DNA of 64,000 nucleotides from positions 2,170,001-2,234,000 of the forward strand of contig NZ_CP121684.1 of NCBI RefSeq assembly GCF_029760935.1, read 5' to 3'. Below the pieces are notes generated by a model that had not been told where the DNA came from, ran no database searches, and saw nothing but the letters and a program-made list of their open reading frames with translations. The first letter of the stretch is position 1. Every line of letters begins with the position of its first letter. Origin of the DNA: Lysinibacter sp. HNR. Lineage in GTDB: Bacteria > Actinomycetota > Actinomycetes > Actinomycetales > Microbacteriaceae. The position numbers and the translations under genes were made by a program. Shown piece by piece: positions 55,326 through 64,000 of this stretch.

Positions 55326-56840
55326 CTATTTAACCAACGGGAAAAGGATCGTCTCACGAATCCCCAGGCCGGTGATTGCCATCAGTAATCGATCGATTCC
55401 CATGCCCATGCCCCCGCTGGGTGGCATCGCGTGCTCGAGTGCCCTCAAAAACTCCTCGTCAACACTCATTGCCTCGTCGTCACCCGCGGCGGCCTGCCTG
55501 GCCTGCGCGACAAAACGCTCCCGCTGCACAACGGGGTCAACAAGCTCGGAGTACCCCGTGGCCAACTCAAACCCGCGAATGTAGAGATCCCACTTTTCTA
55601 CAACCCCGGGAGTGCTGCGGTGTGAACGGGTCAGAGGACTCGTCTCCACGGGAAAGTCCATCACAAAGGTTGGCCGGGTGAGGCCGTCCTTCACGAAGTG
55701 CTCCCACAGCTCCTCCACCAGCTTTCCGTGGTTGGGCAGGTTGACCTCCACTCCCTCACGATTGGCCAGCTCAAGCAAATCGGATACCGGCGTTTCGGGA
55801 GTGATCTTCACGCGGGCCGCTTCGGAAAGGCTCTCGTACATGCCAATCCGATCCCAGTTGCCACCCAGGTCGTACTCGGCACCGTCAGCCAGGGTGACGG
55901 TGTGTCCACCGGCAACCGCCAGGGTTGCGCGCTGGATCAGTTCCTGCGTGAGATCGGCTATGGAGTTGTAGTCACCGTAGGCCTCGTAGGCCTCCAGCAT
56001 CGCAAACTCGGGGCTGTGGGTAGAGTCGGCACCCTCGTTACGAAAGTTGCGATTAATCTCAAAAACGCGGTCGATACCCCCCACAACGGCACGTTTCAGA
56101 AAAAGTTCCGGGGCAATGCGGAGGTACAACTCGGTGTCAAAAGCGTTGGAGTGGGTGGTGAACGGGCGCGCCGATGCTCCCCCGTGCAGGGTTTGCAACA
56201 TGGGCGTCTCGACCTCAATAAAGCTGTGGTCGCTGAACGTCTGCCGCAGGCTGGTCATGACTGTGGAGCGCGCCAGGATAGTGTTGCGGGCCTGTTCCCT
56301 CACGATCAGATCGAGGTACCTCTGCCTCACCCGGGTCTCTTCGTTCAGCTCATTGTGGAGGTTGGGAAGAGGCAAGAGCGCCTTAGACGCCATTGCCCAC
56401 TCTGTGACCAGCACGGAAAGTTCACCACGACGGCTCGAGATCACCTCACCCCGCACAAAAACATGATCTCCCAGGTCAACAAGCTCTTTCCAGCGCTGCA
56501 GGCTGTCCTCGCCAGCCTCGGCCAGGCTAATCATCGCCTGCACACGAGAACCGTCGCCCGCCTGGAGGCTCGCAAAACACAGCTTTCCGGTGTTGCGCGC
56601 GAACACAACCCGTCCGGCAATCGCCACGGTATCCCCCGAGGCGGTGTCGGTCTCCAGGTGATCATACTCCCTGCGAATCTGCGGGATGGTGTGGGTCACG
56701 GGCAGGCTCACGGGATAGGCGCCACCACCCAGGTCGCTGGATTCCGCGATGAGGCGTTCGCGCTTGGCCAGACGCACGGCTTTCTGCTCAAAGATCTCGT
56801 CGGCTGTCAGCTCGCTGTCAGGGGTGGCATTCTTGCTCAT
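55326..56840 (-). CDS. lysS: Lysyl-tRNA synthetase (class II)
   Basis: A 504-residue enzyme charging tRNA-Lys. The N-terminal anticodon-binding OB fold ([20 protein letters not shown]) and class II catalytic core are seen: motif 1 region [11 protein letters not shown], motif 2 [20 protein letters not shown] and motif 3 [16 protein letters not shown]. Length is normal. It lies 49 bases downstream of the DUF2520 gene on the same strand, at the distal end of the folate/PH gene run. Confidence 0.97.
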   Translation of the reverse strand: MSKNATPDSELTADEIFEQKAVRLAKRERLIAESSDLGGGAYPVSLPVTHTIPQIRREYDHLETDTASGDTVAIAGRVVFARNTGKLCFASLQAGDGSRVQAMISLAEAGEDSLQRWKELVDLGDHVFVRGEVISSRRGELSVLVTEWAMASKALLPLPNLHNELNEETRVRQRYLDLIVREQARNTILARSTVMTSLRQTFSDHSFIEVETPMLQTLHGGASARPFTTHSNAFDTELYLRIAPELFLKRAVVGGIDRVFEINRNFRNEGADSTHSPEFAMLEAYEAYGDYNSIADLTQELIQRATLAVAGGHTVTLADGAEYDLGGNWDRIGMYESLSEAARVKITPETPVSDLLELANREGVEVNLPNHGKLVEELWEHFVKDGLTRPTFVMDFPVETSPLTRSHRSTPGVVEKWDLYIRGFELATGYSELVDPVVQRERFVAQARQAAAGDDEAMSVDEEFLRALEHAMPPSGGMGMGIDRLLMAITGLGIRETILFPLVK

Positions 56841-56889
56841 GCTGGACTATTACTCCTGGGTTGGTGAACGGTTATCAGTCTATCGCTGA

Positions 56890-57609
56890 TCAGGGAGCAC
56901 CCATTGCGTTCGGATCGCTGCGAACCGCCCGATCCACGGCCGCGTGCAGAGCGGTTCCCAAAAGATTTCCCGGATGCTGAATACCGATAGCGGAAAGCTC
57001 CTCGAGGGATTTACGAACAACAGTGGTTGCCATCGCGGTTGCCGAGTCCAGGGCACTCGCATACGCGGGCCGATCACCCTCGGCGACAACAATGGGTTCC
57101 GCACCCATCTCTACCGCCAGTGCCTGAGCAATGGGCAGCACGGGTGCGGGGGCGGTGACCACGCAGTATCCCTCGGCCAGTCGCGCCAGGTCAAGCGTGG
57201 TTCCCGTAAACGAGATCGCGGGGTGTAGGGCGAGCGGGATAACGCCGCGCGCCAGGGCTGCCGAGAAAACCCCCGTGCCAAACTCGGGCGCGGTATGCAT
57301 CACCAATTGTCCCGGTTGCCACGCACCCAAGGTGGTGAGGCCTCCCACGAGCGATTCAATTTCGGAGGATGGAATCGCAAGAATCACCAGCTCGCTGCGC
57401 TCGACAATCTCCCCCACCGAGAGCAGAGGAACCCCCGGCAGGATTGCTTCGGCACGCTCCCTGCCCTCCTCAGAAATTGCCGAAATACCGATGATGGCGT
57501 GTCCGGCATGTGCCAGCGCGGCCCCGAGTACGGGGCCGACCCTGCCCGCCCCAATAATTCCGATGCCTAGACGTCCGCTCTTTTCGCCCCGCATATTTGC
57601 ACTACTCAT
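56890..57609 (-). CDS. Rossmann-fold DUF2520 protein
   Basis: A 239-residue protein with an N-terminal NAD(P)-binding fold (GIGIIGAGRVGPVLGAALAH) and a C-terminal DUF2520 domain (LHPAISFTGTTLDLARLAEG, and DRPAYASALDSATAMATTVV). It resembles pyrroline-5-carboxylate reductase or ketopantoate-reductase-like enzymes but its reaction is unknown. In many actinobacteria it neighbours pantothenate genes; here panC is not adjacent. The ATG at 57609 lies 8 bases inside the preceding PH gene (ATGAGTAG), so translation is coupled. The frame extends to 57684 only within that gene. Confidence 0.88.
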   Translation of the reverse strand: MSSANMRGEKSGRLGIGIIGAGRVGPVLGAALAHAGHAIIGISAISEEGRERAEAILPGVPLLSVGEIVERSELVILAIPSSEIESLVGGLTTLGAWQPGQLVMHTAPEFGTGVFSAALARGVIPLALHPAISFTGTTLDLARLAEGYCVVTAPAPVLPIAQALAVEMGAEPIVVAEGDRPAYASALDSATAMATTVVRKSLEELSAIGIQHPGNLLGTALHAAVDRAVRSDPNAMGAP

Positions 57610-59278
57610 CACGCCGCCCCGCAGCCACCGCGGCCTTCGAGATCTCTTCAAAAGCTTTCTGAGCCTGAGTCGCATCCATGCCACGCTGCCAAGCTTTTAT
57701 ATATCCCCGAACCGTCTGCACTGAGAATCGTGCCAGACGGACGCGCCGCCCCAGCCACCCCTGAGAAAAGCGCGTGCTCTGAATGCGGGCCAGAGGGACG
57801 AGCACCATACTACGCCACAGGAATCCCTGACGCAGAATAAGCTCGTTCTCTCCCAGGCGATAGGCCTGCCTTCGCTGCGCAAGCCCCAGCACGAACCAGG
57901 CCCTTCGAGGGGCGATGATAAAGCCCCGACCCTCACCGGTTCCAGTCAGCGCGCTAGCAACTACACCGTCCTCCGCCCGCTTCTCCTGTGCGATGAGAGC
58001 TAACACTCGTAAGACGTCCTCTTGCGTACCCACCGGGAGGAGTGTACTTGCCCCGCCGCTTTCGCTTTGCTTCGATAGCGAATCACCAGCGCGGTTAAAA
58101 ACGACGGTCCACCACCCAAACGGACGCCAGAGCGGTGATTGATACACCTGGATAGCGTGGATGCGTCCGGGTGGAATAGTCTCATTAACGGTGGAGAGCA
58201 AGCCGTGTCCGATTCGCAGCCCGTCACGGGTAAGCCCAATCGTGAATTGCAAAAGCTTGAGTATCCGGGACACCACGATACCCAGCATCGCAATTGTTAC
58301 CGGTACCAGTGTAAAGAGCAGCCATTTCTCTTTCTGCAGCGCGATAACAATGATTCCAACAAAAAGTGCAATAAAGATTAGCGTCCCCACACCAATTACT
58401 CTCGAAAGGATAAGGCGTCCCGGGGGGATTTTAACCACGGATGAGGGGTCAACAAGCGCAGAGGGATCAAGCTCGGGAGAGAGCAAGTCGTTCAGTCGCT
58501 GCCCCACAACGCCGCGGACGCCGCTGGTGCCAGTCCCCACGGACACAGCATCAGTAACCGGCACCGGGATGTCCCTGGCATCGCTGGGATTCTCTACCGT
58601 TCGCCTGCGTCCCGCCAAGAGCAGAATATCCTGCCTCACCCGGTTTGCAACCGAGTTTCGCAGGTATTTGAGCTCGATATTGGAGTCTTGACCCGCGGTA
58701 GAAACATCCAATTGTGCGGCACCAAAGAGACGCGCGATCAGCGTGCGATTGACGTTGACTCCCTGCACCCGGTCAAGGCGCGCCTGCCTATTGGTGCGAA
58801 AAACAATCCCGCGCCGAACCTCAATAAAATCCTGTGTGATGCGGTAGCGATGCTGTCGCCAACTGAGGTACGAAAAGCTCACCATAATCAACAGAGCAAG
58901 CCCAATAAAAACCGTAACTACAGCCCAGACTCCAAAAATACCGATCAGATCGTTAATAATACCCGATAGCCCCTCGTCACCTTGACTACCGGATTCATCA
59001 CTGGGGAAGGGGCGAGGACCAGTGTCCATCCCCAAAAAAGCCTGAATGATGGTGTCGCGTGCATTCGCTAAGAAAGCACCGATAATCGCGAGAAAAACAA
59101 TTCCCCCGCGCAAGAATGGGGTTGCCGGATGAAGACGATGCCACTTTTCATCGGCCCCTCCCTCCACACTGATCGGAGCGGATACGCCGACGGGTGTCTC
59201 TTCGGACTGCGGGGGCTGCGCGTAAATCGGGCCGCGTTCATCGGGAGAGCCCACCTCGTGACGGCCTGTTTCTGTCAC
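57602..59278 (-). CDS. PH-domain membrane protein (YdbT-like, large partner)
   Basis: A 558-residue membrane protein with an acidic/Pro-rich N-terminus, two pairs of hydrophobic segments (about residues 58-75 and 113-137, then 286-330), and bacterial PH-like (bPH2) domains beginning at RYRITQDFIEVRRGIVFRTN, DGLRIGHGLLSTVNETIPPG and ELILRQGFLWRSMVLVPLAR. Three PH modules are visible, as in Bacillus YdbT. Its GTG/ATG start overlaps the stop of the smaller PH gene. The pair is implicated elsewhere in membrane homeostasis and resistance to peptide antibiotics, but the role here is inferred. Confidence 0.88.
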   Translation of the reverse strand: MTETGRHEVGSPDERGPIYAQPPQSEETPVGVSAPISVEGGADEKWHRLHPATPFLRGGIVFLAIIGAFLANARDTIIQAFLGMDTGPRPFPSDESGSQGDEGLSGIINDLIGIFGVWAVVTVFIGLALLIMVSFSYLSWRQHRYRITQDFIEVRRGIVFRTNRQARLDRVQGVNVNRTLIARLFGAAQLDVSTAGQDSNIELKYLRNSVANRVRQDILLLAGRRRTVENPSDARDIPVPVTDAVSVGTGTSGVRGVVGQRLNDLLSPELDPSALVDPSSVVKIPPGRLILSRVIGVGTLIFIALFVGIIVIALQKEKWLLFTLVPVTIAMLGIVVSRILKLLQFTIGLTRDGLRIGHGLLSTVNETIPPGRIHAIQVYQSPLWRPFGWWTVVFNRAGDSLSKQSESGGASTLLPVGTQEDVLRVLALIAQEKRAEDGVVASALTGTGEGRGFIIAPRRAWFVLGLAQRRQAYRLGENELILRQGFLWRSMVLVPLARIQSTRFSQGWLGRRVRLARFSVQTVRGYIKAWQRGMDATQAQKAFEEISKAAVAAGRRDE

Positions 59279-59856
59279 AGACCCGACCTCCGGGTTTCGG
59301 CAAGCGCGATTAGGCGATCTCGCAGGTTCGTTGCATCCTCTATGGTAAGGCCGGGCAATGTTACCCCAGTTGCCGCAGCAGCCGTGACAAATTTGAGCTG
59401 CGCGAGTCCGAGGGCACGTGTCAGGGGTCCACGGTTAATATCGACCAGTTGCATACGTCCGTAGGGAACCGCCACAATTCGTTGAAAAAAGACCCCATAG
59501 CGAAACAAAAAGTCGTCCTGTCGCATCTGATACCCGATTGCACGAACACGCCGCGGAGTAAGCGCACCGATAATAATGGTGAACGCAGCAGCACCACCAA
59601 GAAGGGTATAGGCCCAGACGCTGTCCATCCATCCCAGGAAAAGGGCAAGAAGAGCAAAAACTATGAGGACCGCTCCAACAGCAGCCTCGGTCATCAGACT
59701 CACCCACACATAACGGGACGACACGCGCCTCCACGAGCCCCCGTCGTCAGAAGCACTGGGGGTCATATGCGGTGCGGCAGAGTCTTCGGAAAGCGGTGTC
59801 TCGAGGGTGCCCTCGCGTGGAGTAGACTCCTGAGAGGGTGAAAATCGGTCGGTCAT
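59275..59856 (-). CDS. PH-domain membrane protein (YdbS-like, small partner)
   Basis: A 193-residue protein with an acidic N-terminal tail, two hydrophobic segments (about residues 47-75 and 82-100) and one bPH2 domain (IGYQMRQDDFLFRYGVFFQR, VAVPYGRMQLVDINRGPLTR). The stop overlaps the start of the larger PH gene by four bases (ATGA), as is typical of the YdbS/YdbT pair, so the two proteins likely form a complex in the membrane. The pair sits inside the folate operon order seen in Microbacteriaceae. Confidence 0.88.
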   Translation of the reverse strand: MTDRFSPSQESTPREGTLETPLSEDSAAPHMTPSASDDGGSWRRVSSRYVWVSLMTEAAVGAVLIVFALLALFLGWMDSVWAYTLLGGAAAFTIIIGALTPRRVRAIGYQMRQDDFLFRYGVFFQRIVAVPYGRMQLVDINRGPLTRALGLAQLKFVTAAAATGVTLPGLTIEDATNLRDRLIALAETRRSGL

Positions 59857-59895
59857 AGTCTCTCATATTCTTGTGGTTGCCCGCGCAACAATTCA

Positions 59896-60372
59896 CTACG
59901 CGGGTTGTTTATCGGCGCCCTCTGTGCCGTCGTCGGTCGGCGGCAGAACACACATGTACTCAACAACAAGTCCTGCAACGAGAAGCACCACGCCACCAAT
60001 AATCGTAGCAATTGTCAATAGCCAGGCCTCTAACGGTGGTCCCACAGTGCGGGTGAGGATATGCCCCAGTATCCCCGTGCCAAAACCCGTAAACAGGCTT
60101 CCCACCAGGGCCGAAGCCTTTGCCGCCGCTACAACCCGAACAGCGGTGAAGGGGTTGATCGGTCTCTGTGATTTACCGACCAGGGAGCGTCGGATAGGGA
60201 TCGCAAATGCAACCAGGATGCCCGCCAAAAGAATAAGCGTGAGGGGCCAGGCAAGCGGAGGCACCAGCATTGGCCTGCCCAGGGCGGAGAGCGCTACCTC
60301 TCCTAAGAACCCCAGGATAAGACCGCTGAGAACAGCGATCGTGAGCGCGGTAACAGACATTCGCTTGTTCAT
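59896..60372 (-). CDS. DUF3180 membrane protein
   Basis: A 158-residue protein with four hydrophobic segments (about residues 7-29, 39-58, 88-110 and 120-140). Residues RPINPFTAVRVVAAAKASAL and GSLFTGFGTGI form the DUF3180 signature, an actinobacterial family found almost always next to folK. Its start overlaps the folK stop by four bases. Function unknown; the constant neighbourhood suggests a link to folate or pterin metabolism, but this is only association. Confidence 0.9.
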   Translation of the reverse strand: MNKRMSVTALTIAVLSGLILGFLGEVALSALGRPMLVPPLAWPLTLILLAGILVAFAIPIRRSLVGKSQRPINPFTAVRVVAAAKASALVGSLFTGFGTGILGHILTRTVGPPLEAWLLTIATIIGGVVLLVAGLVVEYMCVLPPTDDGTEGADKQPA

Positions 60373-60857
60373 GATGCTGTCTTGTCTAGGTCGTTAAGTA
60401 ATTGTGAGACCCGCCCACGCCCCGGCAGCACAGCACCGGGGTCGAGATCGAGCCAGGGACGCAGCACAAAGTCACGCTCAAACGCACGGGGGTGAGGCAC
60501 CGTCAGGCGCTCCGTGTGGATCACTCGGCCGCCGTAGGTAATGATGTCAATGTCGAGGGTTCTGCTCCCCCATCGTTCCGCACGCACGCGACCGTAGTGT
60601 GACTCAATGCCGTTGATAAAGTCGAGAAGCGCTTCGGGCTCGAGAGCGGTTGATATGGTTGCCACTCCGTTCAAGTATGCCGGGGTCTCTGGGCTGGGTC
60701 CGCTCTCGGTGAGAGCCACCGACTCATAGAGCGACGAGGCCTCAAACGAAAAAATCTCAGGATGCTCTGCGAGCATCCTGTGGGAACCCAGGATGGTGGC
60801 CTCCCGGTCTCCCAAGTTACTGCCAAAGGCAAGAACGGCTGCGACAACCTGTTTCAT
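60369..60857 (-). CDS. folK: 6-hydroxymethyl-7,8-dihydropterin pyrophosphokinase
   Basis: A 162-residue enzyme that pyrophosphorylates the pterin for coupling to pABA by FolP. Visible are AFGSNLGDREATI, the substrate-closing loop, RAERWGSRTLDIDIITYG with the two metal aspartates, and VPHPRAFERDFVLRPWLDL. The ATG overlaps the folB stop (TAATG). Typical length. Confidence 0.96.
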   Translation of the reverse strand: MKQVVAAVLAFGSNLGDREATILGSHRMLAEHPEIFSFEASSLYESVALTESGPSPETPAYLNGVATISTALEPEALLDFINGIESHYGRVRAERWGSRTLDIDIITYGGRVIHTERLTVPHPRAFERDFVLRPWLDLDPGAVLPGRGRVSQLLNDLDKTAS

Positions 60858-61228
60858 TATGGTCGCACCACGGTCACCGAAACATCCGCAAAGCTCACCG
60901 AGATGGGGGCATCCGGTTTGTGCAGCACGACGCGCACCGCCCGTACCCCGGAGTAGGATAGGACGATCTCGGCAACCCTCTCGGCAACCGTCTCAATAAG
61001 GTCCACCGGATTACTCTCCACCGCAGCAACTACTGCGGGGGCCAGGTCGGCGTAGTTAACAGTCTGGGACAGGTCATCTGAGCGTGCCGAAGCGCGAAGA
61101 TCAACGTCCATCTCCACATCCACCACAAAACGCTGTCCCGTTTCACGTTCCCCCTCAAACACACCGTGGTAGGCAAAGCATTCCAGCCCGGTAAGAGTAA
61201 TAACATCGCCCTTAAAAAATTGGTTCAT
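60857..61228 (-). CDS. folB: Dihydroneopterin aldolase
   Basis: A 123-residue enzyme converting dihydroneopterin to 6-hydroxymethyl-dihydropterin. Visible are LECFAYHGVFEGERETGQRF with the substrate Glu, TVNYADLAPAV, VDLIETVAERVAE and the catalytic Lys in LHKPDAPISVSFADV. The start at 61228 is set by AGGAAGG upstream; a longer frame to 61348 runs back into folP and is spurious. It is coupled to folK. Confidence 0.95.
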   Translation of the reverse strand: MNQFFKGDVITLTGLECFAYHGVFEGERETGQRFVVDVEMDVDLRASARSDDLSQTVNYADLAPAVVAAVESNPVDLIETVAERVAEIVLSYSGVRAVRVVLHKPDAPISVSFADVSVTVVRP

Positions 61229-61239
61229 GAAACACCTTC

Positions 61240-62067
61240 CTATTCGGTCGTGGTGCCATCTCTGACACCGTTCAGCGCGTGCTCCCACTCGGCCCACGTG
61301 TCGAGAGCCGTTCTGGTCGCAGCTACATTGTGTACACGAACCGCCCACGCATTCAACTGTGCAGACAGCACAGTAATAATTGCCGTGGGCAGGTCACGGT
61401 CAGTAAACGGTGCTCTCGGAGGCATAAGTTCCCCGAGAAAACGCTTTCGAGAGGCACCCACCATCACGGGATAGCCTAGATCACTCAAAATCTTTTGTCC
61501 CGCAAGCAACTGCCAGTTATGGGTCGCTTTTTTAGAGAATCCCAGTCCGGGGTCAAGAACGATGCGGTCGGGAAACACTCCCGCAGCCCGCGCATTGCTT
61601 ACCTGAAGATGGAGTTCGTCTCGGGTCTTGGTAACGATATCCTCGTGGGCACGATGAACATTCGCGTGTGAGGGACCGCCACGCCAGTGCCCCATGATGT
61701 ACAGCCGTTGTGTTGCTGCGACAACCTCAAACATAGCCGGGTCCGCGAGACCACCGGACACGTCGTTCACGATGTGTGCACCCGCTTCTACCGCGGCGCG
61801 TGCGGTCTCCGAGTTAAGCGTGTCTACGCTCACCCTGATGCCCGCGGCGCTCAGGGCGGTAACCACCGGGAGTATCCGCTGCTGCTCCTCGGCGACCTCG
61901 ACTCGTACAGCCCCTGGGCGAGTGGATTCTCCCCCCACATCGATGATGTCTGCACCCTGGGCGTGAAGTTTTAGACCGTGCTCGACAGCTCTTTTCTCGG
62001 ATATGAACTCTCCACCATCGCTGAAAGAGTCGGGGGTAACGTTGAGCACCCCCATGATGAGGGTCAT
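61240..62067 (-). CDS. folP: Dihydropteroate synthase
   Basis: A 275-residue TIM-barrel enzyme joining the pterin pyrophosphate with pABA; the sulfonamide target. Signature blocks are MGVLNVTPDSFSDGG, VGGESTRPGA, VNDVSGG, DPGLGFSKKATHN and GASRKRFLGEL. The start overlaps the folE stop by four bases. Twelve bases separate it from folB. No sulfonamide-resistance insertion is obvious in the loop regions. Confidence 0.97.
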   Translation of the reverse strand: MTLIMGVLNVTPDSFSDGGEFISEKRAVEHGLKLHAQGADIIDVGGESTRPGAVRVEVAEEQQRILPVVTALSAAGIRVSVDTLNSETARAAVEAGAHIVNDVSGGLADPAMFEVVAATQRLYIMGHWRGGPSHANVHRAHEDIVTKTRDELHLQVSNARAAGVFPDRIVLDPGLGFSKKATHNWQLLAGQKILSDLGYPVMVGASRKRFLGELMPPRAPFTDRDLPTAIITVLSAQLNAWAVRVHNVAATRTALDTWAEWEHALNGVRDGTTTE

Positions 62068-62645
62068 TCTGCGGCCCTAATCACATCAATGATTTCGGTG
62101 CGCTCGGCAGCGCGACTCAGATTGCCCCTGCTCGCCATACTCACGGTGGTGCTGGCGGTCTGATGGGGCCCCCTCATGGTGACACACCCCTGGGACGCAT
62201 CAATCATGACAAAAACGCCGTGCGGGTTCAGAGCCGCCTGAATACTCGACGCGATCTGCTCGGTGAGCCGCTCCTGAATCTGGGGACGCGAAGCGTGAAC
62301 ACTCAGCAACCGCGGGAACGCACCCAAACCCACAACGTGATCGCGGGGTTGGTAAGCGATGTGGGCAACCCCCACAAATGGAAGCAGGTGATGCTCGCAC
62401 ATCGAACGGAACTCAAGTCCGCGCACAAGCACAAGCTCCCCGGTTTCTTCACCCACGGGGAGAACACTAGCGGCCAGATCCTCGTCTGGGTCCTGCCCCA
62501 CACCAGAGAAAAACTCGGCGTATGTGTCGGCAACACGGCCCGGAGTCTTTTCTAGCCCGGGCCGTGCAGGGTCTTCACCAATCGCGGCCAGTATCTCCAA
62601 CACGGCAGCCTCTATGCGAGCCCTGTCCAGATGAGACTCGTTCAC
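62064..62645 (-). CDS. folE: GTP cyclohydrolase I
   Basis: A 193-residue enzyme converting GTP to dihydroneopterin triphosphate, the first step of folate synthesis. Zinc ligands are in MCEHHLLPFVGVAHIAY and in GCVTMRGPHQ; the substrate region HVVGLGAFPRLLSVHASRPQ is intact. The start is the GTG at 62645 (MNESHLDRARI), 7 bases after the ftsH stop. A longer open frame to 62885 lies within ftsH and is rejected. Confidence 0.96.
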   Translation of the reverse strand: MNESHLDRARIEAAVLEILAAIGEDPARPGLEKTPGRVADTYAEFFSGVGQDPDEDLAASVLPVGEETGELVLVRGLEFRSMCEHHLLPFVGVAHIAYQPRDHVVGLGAFPRLLSVHASRPQIQERLTEQIASSIQAALNPHGVFVMIDASQGCVTMRGPHQTASTTVSMASRGNLSRAAERTEIIDVIRAAE

Positions 62646-62652
62646 GAGAAAC

Positions 62653-64000
62653 CTACCCGTCTGTATCTTTATCTTTTGCGGAGTCTGTGCCCTCTGTACC
62701 GCCCGCACCCTGCGGGGATTCTTCTGTATCGCGAACTTTATCTGATCGCGGCGTCTCTTCGGAGTCTTTATCGGAGGACGAGTGATTATCGCTGCCCTCG
62801 CCAGAGACCTTCTCAACAGGATCATCTGTGCGAGAGATCTCGGGCATCTCCACCGGAGGAAGATCCGAGACCGGGCGGCCCTCACTGGAGAGCCACTGGG
62901 GGCGCGGAGGAAGCCTCTTCACGTCTTTGAAGATGTCTGCGAGCTGATTGTGATCAAGCGTTTCTTTCTCAAGCAACTCGAGCGCAAGACGATCCAGAAT
63001 ATCGCGGTTATCGTTAAGAACTTTCCAGGCTTCGTTGTGAGCGTCCTCGATGATGGCGCGAATTGCCGCGTCCACCTTCTCCGCTAGGCCCTCGGAATAG
63101 TCGCGAGACTGTCCAAAGTCGCCCAGGTAGGCGCCGCCCGTGGGACTTCCGAGAAGCACCGGACCCAATTCGGAGGTCATGCCGTACTCGGTGACCATCT
63201 TGCGTGCCGTTGCGGTGGCCTTCTCGATATCGTTTGAAGCCCCCGTGGTGGGATCGTGGAACACAATCTCCTCGGCCACTCGTCCACCCATAGCGTAGGC
63301 GATCTGATCGAGCAATTCGTTACGAGAGACGGAGTATTTATCTTCCAACGGAATCACCATCGTGTAACCGAGGGCACGGCCGCGGGGCAGGATAGTGACC
63401 TTGGTGACGGGGTCGGTGTTGTTCATCGACGCCGCAACAAGCGCGTGTCCACCCTCGTGGTAGGCGGTGACAAGCTTTTCTTTGTCTTTCATCAGACGGG
63501 TGCGTCGCTGAGGACCCGCGATCACACGGTCAATAGCCTCGTCCAGCGCCCGGTTATCGATCAGTTGGGCGTTAGATCGGGCCGTCAGTAGAGCGGCCTC
63601 GTTAAGCACGTTCGCCAGATCGGCACCCGTGAACCCGGGAGTCTTGCGGGCCACAACATCAAGATCAACGTTCTCGGCGAGGGGCTTGCCCTTGGAGTGA
63701 ACCTCAAGAATCTTCCTGCGACCCTTCATGTCTGGAGCGTCCACACCGATCTGACGGTCAAAACGACCGGGCCGGAGGAGGGCGGGATCAAGCATATCGG
63801 GCCGGTTGGTGGCGGCTATGAGAATGACGTTTGTCTTGACATCAAAACCATCCATTTCAACCAGAAGTTGGTTGAGGGTTTGCTCACGCTCGTCGTGACC
63901 GCCGCCCATTCCCTGACCACGGCGCTGACCCACCGCGTCAATCTCGTCAACAAAGATGATGGCGGGTGAGTTCTGTTTGGCCTGATCAAAAAGATCACGC
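62653..64000 (-). CDS. ftsH: ATP-dependent zinc metalloprotease FtsH (5' part cut by window edge)
   Basis: The C-terminal 449 residues of a membrane-bound AAA+ protease; the gene continues beyond the window. Seen are Walker [15 protein letters not shown], the second region of homology [20 protein letters not shown], the zinc motif [10 protein letters not shown] and the third zinc-ligand region [20 protein letters not shown]. After about [11 protein letters not shown] comes an acidic Ser/Asp/Glu-rich tail typical of actinobacterial FtsH. It heads the folate operon and is only 7 bases from folE. Confidence 0.98.
   Translation of the reverse strand, partial: RDLFDQAKQNSPAIIFVDEIDAVGQRRGQGMGGGHDEREQTLNQLLVEMDGFDVKTNVILIAATNRPDMLDPALLRPGRFDRQIGVDAPDMKGRRKILEVHSKGKPLAENVDLDVVARKTPGFTGADLANVLNEAALLTARSNAQLIDNRALDEAIDRVIAGPQRRTRLMKDKEKLVTAYHEGGHALVAASMNNTDPVTKVTILPRGRALGYTMVIPLEDKYSVSRNELLDQIAYAMGGRVAEEIVFHDPTTGASNDIEKATATARKMVTEYGMTSELGPVLLGSPTGGAYLGDFGQSRDYSEGLAEKVDAAIRAIIEDAHNEAWKVLNDNRDILDRLALELLEKETLDHNQLADIFKDVKRLPPRPQWLSSEGRPVSDLPPVEMPEISRTDDPVEKVSGEGSDNHSSSDKDSEETPRSDKVRDTEESPQGAGGTEGTDSAKDKDTDG

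Noticed and set aside
55698-56867. Long open frame (389 codons) on the plus strand
   Set aside because: It is antisense to lysS, which is fully supported by motifs.

Overview
The window reads as a chromosomal segment of a moderately GC-rich actinobacterium, most likely of the family Microbacteriaceae. This rests on gene content and order: a ftsH-folE-folP-folB-folK-DUF3180-PH-PH-DUF2520-lysS run, a DUF4916 NUDIX-like gene, a ClgR-like site in front of clpC, an rpoB-rpoC pair with TTG starts, several apparently leaderless promoters and an LAxTG-type sorting signal. The genus is not assigned.

Layout. 1-3.3 kb: two small membrane proteins, an exopolyphosphatase (ppx) and a secreted lysozyme-like protein, closed by a hairpin terminator. 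3.3-10.8 kb: rpoC and rpoB on the minus strand. 11-17.2 kb: a spermidine-synthase-like protein, then a sugar locus (TetR regulator, MFS sugar transporter, GH3 beta-glucosidase) with clear candidate operators, and a SprT-like metalloprotein. 17.4-22.3 kb: DEAD-box helicase, YqjM-type ene-reductase, DUF4916 protein, esterase and a small alarmone synthetase. 22.3-27.3 kb: a LacI regulator with a choloylglycine-hydrolase-family enzyme, then a gluconate locus (FadR-type GntR regulator, GntP permease, gluconokinase). 27.3-35.4 kb is accessory in character: a lipoprotein made of three RidA domains, a FosX-like fosfomycin hydrolase, an LssY_C membrane protein, a decayed IS30 transposase, an SH3 protein, an NCS1 permease with a structured leader, and a gene-poor stretch ending at tRNA-Pro(CGG). 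35.5-42.7 kb: housekeeping genes (HAD phosphatase, tdk, mqo, radA, LLM oxidoreductase), tRNA-Ser(CGA) and a MepB-family gene.

42.8-48.7 kb holds the most unusual locus. An AT-rich upstream region is followed by seven tightly packed genes. Five encode exported proteins with single hydrophobic N-terminal segments, most of them with a SipW-type post-membrane motif. One of these five is a seven-repeat RCC1-like beta-propeller, and a sixth exported protein ends in an LALTG sorting signal. The last gene is a SipW-type Ser-His signal peptidase. Together they look like a dedicated export, processing and cell-surface assembly operon.

48.9-64 kb: a PadR regulator, a secreted protein, an N-acetylglutamate-synthase-like GNAT, clpC, cardiolipin synthase, lysS and the folate/PH-domain operon, ending in ftsH cut by the window edge.

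All function calls come from reading translated sequence and motifs; no database search was run.
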